A stretch of DNA of 64,000 bases. Origin: a virus. Below the pieces are notes generated by a model. The model did no database searches, was not told where the DNA came from, and saw only the letters and a list, made by a program, of their open reading frames with translations. Shown in pieces: positions 37,301 through 45,700 of this stretch (position 1 is the first letter of the stretch; every line of letters begins with the position of its first letter). The stretch is from positions 56,227 through 120,226 of the IMG/VR virus record IMGVR_UViG_3300043570_002257; one strand, 5' to 3'. Made by a program: the position numbers and the translations under genes.

Positions 37301-40300
37301 GTAACAACATCTGAAACATTACCTTCAGAATCTGCTTCCTTTTTAAAACTAGAATGTGTAGTTCTTTTTATAAAAGCCAAATACTGTGTAATATATAATG
37401 ATTTTTTATCTATATTTTTAAAACTTTTACCATCTTTGATTTTAGTACCAACTGTTTGTGATACTCCACCAAATAAAGCAACATTAAGATTGTCTAATAA
37501 AAGTTTTGTTTCTCTTGCTCTAGGTGTATCTTTATTGTTAAGCAAATCAGTTAACGCAGCATTATCAAAAAAGAAGTCTTTTAAGAAATCTTTATAAAAA
37601 GGATCATCTTCTAATGTAGCAAGTAATCCTTTACTGCGTATTGATTGAAACAATAAAGTTACAGGAGTATTGCTTACATATCTGTAAATAGGTTTACCTT
37701 CTGCATTACGCACTGTTGGTAATATATTACTTAAATCATACTTTACAATATACTCAGATGCTTTTTTAATAATAGTATTAAAGCGATTTATAGATTTATC
37801 TTTACTGTTATTATTATCAAGTTCAACTGCAAAATCATTTGTAGAAATTCCTTGAACAATCTTGTCAAAAATATCATTGACACTAAAGAAGAAATCTCTT
37901 TCTAAATATTTCTTTTCAGATACAAATCTTGAATGAGCATCATAGTGTGATTTTGCTTTTCCTGTTACATTTAGATCTACTTTATTGTCAGTCTGGTCAA
38001 TTGCCATAATTGACATTCTTATTAATGACTTAGGAAACTTAAGACCAACATTATTGAATGCTTCATACAGTTCATTTGTTAATCTTTCAAGTTGTGTATT
38101 TTGTGTTGATACCTCTGTTAAAATAAAAGGACTAGTCATCTTTTTTGATAACTTAACTAATTCTTTTACTTGACTAAGATACTCTTTATTGTTTTTGTTT
38201 TCTTTGTATGTTTTTATAATTGAAGTAAGAAAGTCTTTTTTCTTATTATCAACATCTTGTTTAAACACTTGGTCAATAATTGTAAACCCAGTTGTACTAA
38301 GGTTTGTCTCATTGCTTTGAGGATCAATTTCTTCTACAACAGTTTTAGGTTTAATCATTACATAGTCAACTGCTGTTTTATGTAAAACATCAACAACCAT
38401 GTTATATAACTGTTTGTTTTTTGTTGGTACTCCATCACTCTCCATACCTGTCTCACGACTTAACTTGTTATATATAGCAAGTATGTCATTGCCCATTACA
38501 TAAAATCCATCTTCAATTTGCCCTTCACCTGTTATTTTAATATGTTCTATAATGTTTGAAGGTTCAATGTCTGCAGAAGTTTGTAATAAAGAACTAAATA
38601 TCTGTTCACCAGGAATCATTCTTGGAACTTTAATTCCTAATTGTGGATGTACTTGGTCATATCTTACAATAGTTAAATACTTTCTTATCATTCTTGGTAA
38701 TGACTCTGCATTTATTTCATTAAATGAAGAATCATAATCAACAGATTCAGAAGTCTCAGAATCTAGTTCTGCATCATCATCTGAAATAACATTTTCATTT
38801 GCTCCAGACATTTCTTTTTGCATGACATCATTGTCAGCAGATTTTTCATTACTATCTAGAATTGAGTTAATGCTATCAACTTTTTCTTTAACTAGATCTC
38901 TAAGCATTTCATAAGATACTTTTCCAAGACTATTGTCTTTTGGCTCTTCACCAGGTACAATAATCATATTCTTTGAACTTACTCTTCCATCATAAGCAGG
39001 ATTTCCAGTTGTGTTTATGTCAAACAACTTTTCACCATTAACCCTAGCACCCAACATGAATCTGTAGTTTGTATACAAAGGACCCATGGTAGAAAGAATT
39101 CTATCTTTAAGTCCAGGATCTGACGCAATCATTTTTGCGTTATCTGGCAATGCTAATAAAACATCAAGATTGTATTCATAGTCTAATACATATTTTGCAA
39201 TACGGTCAAACTTTGTTGTAAAACTTTCTTTTTGACCATCTTCTAACATGTATCCTGCAAGCATATTAACAAGTTGATCTTGGTCTGCTCTACTAAGTGT
39301 GCTTGTAGATTCACCCACCATACCTGTGCTTGTTGTAGATACTTGTCTAATACCATCAATTAACTTATATGCAAACTGACCTTCAAACATTCCTGAAGAT
39401 ATAACTTCATTTTTGTATTGGCCTGTTTTTATCTTGCCATAAACATTATCAATGTATGAGCTATTCTTTGAGAACATTTCCAAAAGCTTTTTCAATAGTG
39501 CCATTAACTGACCTATAATTCCTTTTGGTTTAGTGTTATTAAGCATGTAATTCTGAAACCCATCAGCAAGAATTTCTTCTGCTTTAAGTCGTTTCAATAC
39601 ATCTAATGTAAATGAATAGTTACGTTGACGTGCAAATTCCTTAAGAGCAGCTTCAGTAAATTGAGAAGCATTCTTTTTAACACCTGTTACAGCATCAATA
39701 AGATTATTTCTTTCTTCAGCATTAAGTAAATGTCTAAACACACCATGAAAAGCTTCATGATAAACTACACCTTTACCTTTAAGAGCATCATTTAAGTAGA
39801 TAACTTTATCTTTAAATGCACCTAAAACTGTACCATTAAATTGCATTAAAGAAATAAGTTCTTCTAGTGCTACATTATCAATTCCAAATTGTGGTAAATT
39901 TTGTCTCAACCATTCAACAGAACTAAGTCTTTCTTCATCTGTTTCAACAGTAACATTTGCATCTTCAGTTAAAGAAAATACTTCAATGTCTGGTAAATCT
40001 GATGACTCAATTTGTGTTACCTTTACATCTTCTTTTTCATGAATTTTTTCAGCAACTGTGATAGGAGCTAAAACTTGTTCTTGAACTATTGCAGGTGCAA
40101 TAGCTTTTGGTACAATTGTAAATCTTTTATAATCAGCTTCAACAATTTTCATGTTGAATGTATTTTTGTAGTATTTATCAGAGTTTTTAGTAAGTGAACT
40201 TTTAATTCTTGGTATCAACAATCCATCAGATGTAGTGTCAGCAACAATCCACTCAGGTCTAAATACACCATTTGTGGTAAAGTCTCTTTTTAAGTTATCC

Positions 40301-42735
40301 ATAAATCCAGGAAACATTGTTGTTCTGCTTTCTAACTTATCAACAACACTTGTAATTAACATTTCAGCAAAAGTTTCTTGAGATTGTTCAATTGCTTTTG
40401 CAAGTTTTTTAATCACAGGTAACGCAGTTTCATTTTGACTTAATGTCTCTACTGCGTCATAGAATGTTTCTAAGTCTTTTGGATTACTTAAATCTAAATT
40501 CTTTAATGCAGGATATGCTTCCTTAACTTCTTTTGTAAGTTGACCATTACCTTTAAATGAATCTGCTAACGTATGAATTTTCTTTTCATCAATTGGAAAA
40601 TTAAATTGTTGCTTGTTTTGAGAATCATTAATAAATTTATAGTCATTTGATGCTTCATTACCTGTTGCTCTTATTTCAACTTGCAATGTTCCTTTGTTTA
40701 CATCTTTATTTGATAGTGCAAGATTAACATAAAAAGGTGCTTGTTTTTGATTTTGCCCTTGGTATGTTTTATTGTTATTTTTTACTTTAAATGTGTAATT
40801 GTTTTTACCATATTCATTTGTAGTAAGCAATGCTCTATTATTAAGAAGAGTATTAGATAGGTCAATTACAAATTTGGCAAATTCTACTTTACTTTCCATT
40901 TGAGAAGTAAGTGGATTGATTGTCATGTAATTAATTTTACCTGCATCTTTAAATGTAAGTATAATGTTGTTTTGATTACCATGTTCTGGTTTTACAACAC
41001 TTCCTAACACTTTATCTTCAAAGACACCTATTACTTGTTCTGCGTAAGATTGTTGAGTATGTTGTTTACCCTCAGCATCAAGTATTCTTTGGTTACTATT
41101 AAGTACTGATCTTAATACATATGTATCACCAACTTTGTTATAAATAAAAGGAATGTCAATTGTTTCTGTTTTAGTAACCTCAGTTCCATTAATAACTGTT
41201 ACAACTTGTAACGTTTTAACTAATGCTGGATTTGTTACAATAGCATCTTTAAGTCTTCTGCTTGTTCTAATGTTTGATCTTTTACCTGATGCGTCATATG
41301 AGTCAAAAAACTCACTTGTAACATCAACAGATGTAGCACCAGCTTCATACTGATTAGTTAATTGTTCTGACAGTTTTGTTTTAAAAGCATTGTACAAATT
41401 GCTTGATTCTGCAATCTTTGCAATATCACTATCACTTAATGATTCATTTCCCTGTTTTGTATTTTTAACAGCTAATGCTTTTATAAGATCTTGATGTTCT
41501 GGTTTAGAAAAATCAACTCTTTCAGTGCTGTTATCGCTATTTACAAATACAAAGTTATCACTACTATATAAGTAGAATTTTTCACCAGTACCAATTATTT
41601 CTCCTACAAGAACAAATTGTTGTTCACTAGACTTAGGTCTAGATACTGTCATTACTTTCTTATTAGGTGAAGATTTTAATGCTGCTGTTTGTGTTGCATT
41701 TTCAAATGTTTCATGTTGTCTTTTTTCTAATCCAGCATATTTTACATTTTCACCAGCCACTTCTTGAATACGTTGTACTCTTCTATCAGCAACATTACTT
41801 AATTTTACAGCATGGATTTTTATACCAGCTTGTGTATTCTTCATGTTTGATAACTTCTTTTCAAGTTCAAACTGATCAGCTGAATCAACAGCTTTTATAG
41901 AAAAACTTGAAAGCAATGTGTGTTGTTGAAATACTTGTTCACCTGCATTACTCTTTGAGTTATCTGCAACACGTGCATCTTTTGCAGAAAGTATTTCTGT
42001 TAATGGAATGATTGTTAATGTTCCATCATCATTTATACGTTTAAATTGTTCATCTTCTCTTAAAGCTTCTACCATTTGACCATTAGTCAATGTTACCAAA
42101 ACATTGTTTAAGTCAGCAAGAGCTGCAATTTCAGACAATGAAACAAATGAAGATGTCATTCTTAAAGAATCTAAAGAATGAAGCACCTGTTTAATAAGAA
42201 AATCTTTGTGAACTTGATCAGTAGTATGATCGTTTATTGTATCTGTTATTACTTTTTGAAAATCATCAATCAAACTTTCTCTTTCATCATTTGTAGGAAA
42301 AGAAGTTATACTAAAGTAATTGTTTATTGCAGTCAAAATTCCTTCTTGAGAAATCAAATCTAGACGAGTTATGTTCTTTTTAGTTGAAAGAGCATCAATA
42401 GCTTTGTTGATTGATTCTACCTTTAACTTAGAAGGTTTCTTTAACCCAAACATTACACTCACTTCTGAGACATAATTAGAAACATCATCCATAAATGACA
42501 CAGCACCCATAACATTTTCAGCGTTACCAGCATTGTAAAATTTACTATCAATTCCTGACAATCCCTTATAGATGTATGCCATGTTATGTACAGACAACAT
42601 CTTTTGTTCAGGTGTAAGTGAACTGTTCAATATAAACTTTGCAGCATTGTCAAAGTTATTATATACTGAAGGATCTAACTTTATTAAATTAAGTACAACT
42701 GAGTTGTACTTGTCAGTTTGTATTTGACACGCCAT
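31387..42735 (-). CDS. Giant 3782-aa candidate virion RNA polymerase with zincin motif
   Basis: The longest gene of the window. Around residue 2658 it reads A-G-S-D-F-D-V-D-A-L-Y, with D2658, D2660 and D2662 matching the catalytic DxDxD of the crAss-like virion RNA polymerase (phage phi14:2 gp66 family, related to eukaryotic QDE-1-type polymerases). Earlier, G-V-V-Y-H993-E-A-F-H997 is a zinc-protease HExxH, preceded by a W-L-R-Q-N-L-P segment that I recall before such motifs in other Bacteroidota phage giants. The protein may cleave itself or virion partners and then transcribe early genes after ejection. No signal peptide or clear membrane helix is seen. It starts 28 nt after the 1641-aa gene. 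The polymerase call rests on one motif plus context. Confidence 0.72.
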   Translation of the reverse strand: MACQIQTDKYNSVVLNLIKLDPSVYNNFDNAAKFILNSSLTPEQKMLSVHNMAYIYKGLSGIDSKFYNAGNAENVMGAVSFMDDVSNYVSEVSVMFGLKKPSKLKVESINKAIDALSTKKNITRLDLISQEGILTAINNYFSITSFPTNDERESLIDDFQKVITDTINDHTTDQVHKDFLIKQVLHSLDSLRMTSSFVSLSEIAALADLNNVLVTLTNGQMVEALREDEQFKRINDDGTLTIIPLTEILSAKDARVADNSKSNAGEQVFQQHTLLSSFSIKAVDSADQFELEKKLSNMKNTQAGIKIHAVKLSNVADRRVQRIQEVAGENVKYAGLEKRQHETFENATQTAALKSSPNKKVMTVSRPKSSEQQFVLVGEIIGTGEKFYLYSSDNFVFVNSDNSTERVDFSKPEHQDLIKALAVKNTKQGNESLSDSDIAKIAESSNLYNAFKTKLSEQLTNQYEAGATSVDVTSEFFDSYDASGKRSNIRTSRRLKDAIVTNPALVKTLQVVTVINGTEVTKTETIDIPFIYNKVGDTYVLRSVLNSNQRILDAEGKQHTQQSYAEQVIGVFEDKVLGSVVKPEHGNQNNIILTFKDAGKINYMTINPLTSQMESKVEFAKFVIDLSNTLLNNRALLTTNEYGKNNYTFKVKNNNKTYQGQNQKQAPFYVNLALSNKDVNKGTLQVEIRATGNEASNDYKFINDSQNKQQFNFPIDEKKIHTLADSFKGNGQLTKEVKEAYPALKNLDLSNPKDLETFYDAVETLSQNETALPVIKKLAKAIEQSQETFAEMLITSVVDKLESRTTMFPGFMDNLKRDFTTNGVFRPEWIVADTTSDGLLIPRIKSSLTKNSDKYYKNTFNMKIVEADYKRFTIVPKAIAPAIVQEQVLAPITVAEKIHEKEDVKVTQIESSDLPDIEVFSLTEDANVTVETDEERLSSVEWLRQNLPQFGIDNVALEELISLMQFNGTVLGAFKDKVIYLNDALKGKGVVYHEAFHGVFRHLLNAEERNNLIDAVTGVKKNASQFTEAALKEFARQRNYSFTLDVLKRLKAEEILADGFQNYMLNNTKPKGIIGQLMALLKKLLEMFSKNSSYIDNVYGKIKTGQYKNEVISSGMFEGQFAYKLIDGIRQVSTTSTGMVGESTSTLSRADQDQLVNMLAGYMLEDGQKESFTTKFDRIAKYVLDYEYNLDVLLALPDNAKMIASDPGLKDRILSTMGPLYTNYRFMLGARVNGEKLFDINTTGNPAYDGRVSSKNMIIVPGEEPKDNSLGKVSYEMLRDLVKEKVDSINSILDSNEKSADNDVMQKEMSGANENVISDDDAELDSETSESVDYDSSFNEINAESLPRMIRKYLTIVRYDQVHPQLGIKVPRMIPGEQIFSSLLQTSADIEPSNIIEHIKITGEGQIEDGFYVMGNDILAIYNKLSRETGMESDGVPTKNKQLYNMVVDVLHKTAVDYVMIKPKTVVEEIDPQSNETNLSTTGFTIIDQVFKQDVDNKKKDFLTSIIKTYKENKNNKEYLSQVKELVKLSKKMTSPFILTEVSTQNTQLERLTNELYEAFNNVGLKFPKSLIRMSIMAIDQTDNKVDLNVTGKAKSHYDAHSRFVSEKKYLERDFFFSVNDIFDKIVQGISTNDFAVELDNNNSKDKSINRFNTIIKKASEYIVKYDLSNILPTVRNAEGKPIYRYVSNTPVTLLFQSIRSKGLLATLEDDPFYKDFLKDFFFDNAALTDLLNNKDTPRARETKLLLDNLNVALFGGVSQTVGTKIKDGKSFKNIDKKSLYITQYLAFIKRTTHSSFKKEADSEGNVSDVVTNIQTYQRSFSQLEASQTNYLVTGLYKPFANAKGKVLNSDKRLKIVDTFEDVIKQEYKRIAKEWARSEQNKKDFDSGKQAPILNNYNGVLDNEDKSKVNTELKDLRAYKFNKLADFFTENPEIESNVDKNGLADFAKQGVTYNELDPAIKEALLNSLNNYAQTQLDKHLKNLVDLKVLTKKTIVRHYSSGKLEIDARTGEPKAPITYYDSAFIPTKIVVNNVPETLLSNAYQPTEETYSASKDKIQNANLEGLATDFFFNNWMNALYFNEIIDGDIAMNIKDSTDYFKRNKKLLAAGSTMKEGYHRVAYLNTIKGFISDNHPEYGPYYSKQAIINDTTIKSSEIKEQLLSEFGSKKTMRDIFDGQSITTLMHQIDMHDSMGRLSSDILYSLIAKHYRTLSETEIRMMEAGKVVNNPKKTITASRNSYHKQSENLIDRLDVSIIVPKSNQSLTQAQDTLHGLYMNLYSLRAERQELVKAKEINQIESLDTVIKKTVEDIHEYFRPLPHRKVLHDLLNSMEYHQIDQLMDTTASKNATRLPLDYFSAAEKINETDGYLNLALSSMDIDNKYKFLQVETSGVKDKAKFSVQSKMLIAADVINLNELIKAKGIKMSASEEKALNKITETLVEYQSSLKKIGQSNLATLKTILRKDGDFQVGKIFELISASLEEQGANTATLKLFDLDASGKPVHSANLPGIRNMLEYYFFSQYSKHVTDEKGSGTKSIHISSWGMNVLADENNEVVSTENYKNNPEGYGLLKERPLGVSIEIDKKTGVKTYFIEAIMPKPLFKSKEHEAFYMKNLLKMFGVRIPTEDKRSMVAIKVVDFMDSSNLNGIILPHLVHLLAGSDFDVDALYSQTFAHYFDLSGNPKLYGEYEGGQNTNLNKFAEFVQYMSKDQDMRPLIKKEIKKLLNETSYDVSENVLDVLYHSGFDESDFNGAMNFSELKESYESNKSDIKELMDIRDEAREEFVDAIKRNEINPSDRSALDDRRALGKEVGEYNEELVEKRGQKNEYGRQVSRANRFIDGGLKATAILNVFSKMGLPASAQAFEANPNYALSVRPIFQNLNLQSKLDIMSNEVVYKYLYVNERSSIERFEQIVDNFGLNLDEYSTMYNMYTPDAVIASKVDTSMFKDGIGIAANTNKFVALASQYGLGLKSENVIWSFKNADLEQVYLNKFGTINADNERVIAVVGNILGMFADGAKKPIPAVLQMNEVNTGITLAMIGVGLSPEFAIAFNFIPEIRKAVQEVQAGKYAITESLSTSYTYLGKEIGNQIKDIATSNKDALSNLIKAGLIDPSSNPYKIILNKEKLVVDFKAGKLNTKSILENTLRADEIGFEVSAMIDITDKATDLEETTNRIQFTDAEQKIILLQLYKDQANQTYSIRKAGSMIDLFKKLNPSFTNFDRLFENIKTLRGEESIFTPESVEKIFDENQVWPELFEALEDLNEQASKLFLERTQFFAPIKKAFDSVFVDKANIAKVITSYVALKQYQKNMPGSRKTGTSMDALIEQDDKNLVDTFTPEYWFTNTLPEQLEEFQKKYSNNKFLQLLRPDISENKAFLTSGGYVNERSIKMINKSKISGNLSDEISDDASFLLRNENMFTKKLFYHELAKTGLQYKAGSFLQYLDPGMMIPLSNYIDSFISKLEETKGDKNKLIDVIKDLIGKEATDKDVYEFFDQLFLQMAYAATKEVGNSNIKIATGFSSSLMSNIMKSFNFDAEQSETSRRNILNNVLNRFSGQELKNAKTFRLLSEENQKPVEEIIFNMDVPKDIKEATKETMDEIGKKVSITFDKFTNKYNFPLIISVGFKKYLLNGVDSEIENNSFGKSVINSIVGKGEYVNQGYTAKYTLIPDQLTTGSLSSIGFTKEAAKTYMDYVSGKKKLEYIAPEIKKSEETVAMLPESTVKQTVSKSQLEIDMENLELTDSVVNALYNESSKRMSIEEFKTAAQGVIVNLRAVMSNEQILEKIKCL

Positions 42736-42763
42736 ACTTTTATATTCTTTGATTTTACCAAGA

Positions 42764-45700
42764 TTAAGAGAAACAGTCAGTTATCTTCCTCAATTCATTT
42801 AAAATTGATTCTTCTGTAACAATTCCTCCCTCTACAAATTTACTACTTTTTTCTGATATTTGCTGCATTTCAGGGTTGCTAATTACACTAGGACGCTTTA
42901 CCAAAACTGGTAAATTAAACCTTGCTGTCATAGCAGCACCTGCTGAACCATGTCTTACAATTGGTTCAGTTACACCCATTTGCTTTAAATACTTTTCAAT
43001 TACTTCTTTTGCTTTATTAAAGTCTTGTTGATTTCTTATAGGTAAGTTATCAAATTCCTCTTTTTCCTTTTCAGTAACTGTTATTCCAAGTTCATTAACT
43101 AATGCTGAACCATTTATGGATACAGTAGTTGTAACAATTTCATTGTTTTGATCTCTAAGTAGCTCATAACCATTCTTTAATTGGTTTACAAACCATCTAA
43201 GTCCATCTGTAGACACACTAATGTCTTCTGAATACTCATGATAAACAGGCATCATTGATTGTAAACCAATTGCCATTTCTTTTATTTTAGCTTTATTGTT
43301 ACCTAAAGAATTTAATTTTGAAGTAAACCTTTCAGTAGGTTTATCATTCTCATAGACTCTCATGTACCCTAGATACTCATTTTCATTTTGAGCTGCAAAA
43401 TATATGTCAATTGTTTCTGTATCAATATTTTTGTATCCTACATAAACAACACCATTTTTTTCAATTATGATGTCTCTCATGTAAGCACCTTCTAACTTGC
43501 CAAAAGCTTTACCATTTTCTTCTGGTGGTGTTAAAGGAAACATGTCATCAGCAAACTCGCTAACTGTTTGATTTTTAACAACTTCAGGTTTTAATGATTG
43601 TTGAATTTGATTATGTAATGTTTGTAAACCTTCAAGAGTTAAACTTGCAGAAGTTGAAGGTGTTTCTGTTGTATCAAATAGTGGTAATTGTAAAGCACTA
43701 CTTGGTTCAATGATAACTGGTTTTTGAGCAACTGCTTCTAAAGGCTTTCCTAAGACAATAGATTTGCTAAGTCTAGTTAAAAACTTTTTACCTTCTGGTA
43801 TTTTATTGAACTCTTCTAAAGTTTTAATCTCAGTATTGTTTCTTCTATTATATCTATCTAATGCCTTCTCACCACGCTCACTCATCATTTTTATCTTATC
43901 AGATGCGTCTTCAACATTATCCAACATAGGAGCAATGTATTCTTTTGCAAATTCAAGATTTGTTTTAGTAGCATTTAAACTTGCAGATAACTCTTCAGCT
44001 TTTTCTTGAGACTCAATTTTGTCATCTGTTACAGTATTGTTATTTTTATCAACAACATCAAATCCTGATTCTGAATTACCAGTTACACTAAACTCATCTG
44101 TAGAAGGAAGATTAGTTTGAGAATACATCTGTTGTAACTCTTCTTCTGTCATTGGTGTTTCTTCAACAGGAGTTTCAATAATAGGTACAACTGGTGTAAA
44201 TGTATCTTCTTCAGTATCTACAGGAATAACTTCCTCAGCTTGATCTCCTGCGTTAATTGGTGCATTTCCCAAACCTTCTGTTCCAGGACCAACTGGTGTT
44301 TCTACAACAGGTTCTTCAGTCATTGGAGTTTCAATTTCAACTTCAGTTTCTTCTTTAACTCCTGTTGTTTTTTCAACAACTCTTTTAACTTCTTCTTTTA
44401 TAAAAGCTTGAATTTCAGTTATAAGTTTTTGACCATATTCTTTATTTTCAACACCAGCATCCTTATTAGAAATAAGTGTTAAAAGATTTGTATAGGATTC
44501 ATAGTTCAACAAGGAAGTAGCAAATTCTTCAACTGCTACTTGAATTTGTTCTTCACTAAAAATCATAGCATATTCATTCTGAGCTGATAATAATCTTTGT
44601 TCAAGACTTTTTTCACCCATCATCATTGATACATTAAGAAACAATGATAATTGTTGTTTGAACTTACCATCTAGCATTCTTGCTACAGTTCTTTTATAAT
44701 TTTCTGGATTTAATAATTGATCAACTGATCTCATGTAGTCAGCTGTATCTTTATCTAATCTCATGTAATCATACACTTTTCCAAAAGAATCTCTTAATGT
44801 TTGTTCAGAAATTTCAACATCAGAACCAGCTTGTTGATTTCTTATATTCATTAAGTTCCTAAAAGTATCTAAAACTTCAGGATGATCTATGCTATATAAA
44901 TCTTGTTCTTCTTCTGACAATACATATTCACCATTCTCATTTACTGTTTCAATTTTACCTCTATATTTTTCTCCAACAAATACAGTTGTTTCATCTTCAG
45001 TGATTACTTCACCTTCTTCATCTACTTGTACTATATCTTTTCTAGTAGCCCAAAAAGTTTTCCATTTTTCAACATTTTGAATTTCTTTTTCTTTTAGCTC
45101 AATTTGTTTTTCAAGTTCCTTTTTAGTTGCTGCATCAATATCTTCTGATTTTAAATTGTTTTGTAAATTAGCCAATTCAGAAGCCATAAAATCTAAATCA
45201 ACATTAAGAACCTTTTCATTTGTCAAAGTTCTAATTGCATAGTCAGCAGAATTACTCATACCTGGCATTGCAAGAATATCACTTGCAACTTGTTTTGCAC
45301 GATTAGCTGACATCTCACCTTTAACTGCATTTAATGCAATAATCTGAATTGCTTCATCTTGTACTCTACGCGTGTAACCTTCTATAAATCTTCCTCTAGA
45401 ATTATCTGAAAACGCAAAAGGGTTTGCTAAATTATTCTTAACATGAGATGTAACGTTATCTATTGTGTCAGAATACTTTTTAATATCTTTTGCAACAGCT
45501 TCAGAAAACTCTTGAGCTGTAGCATACTTAGTATCTTCTAATTTATAACCAAATGACTTTTCAAAATCTTCATTTGTCATTTCAACACCCATTCCCTTTA
45601 CAGCATTGTAAAGCATGTCAATTGAATTTGTACGTTTGGCACTTGCAACTGCACTTAGTAAGGCATTGTCTTTACCATTTTCAAATTCATATCTTGAACC

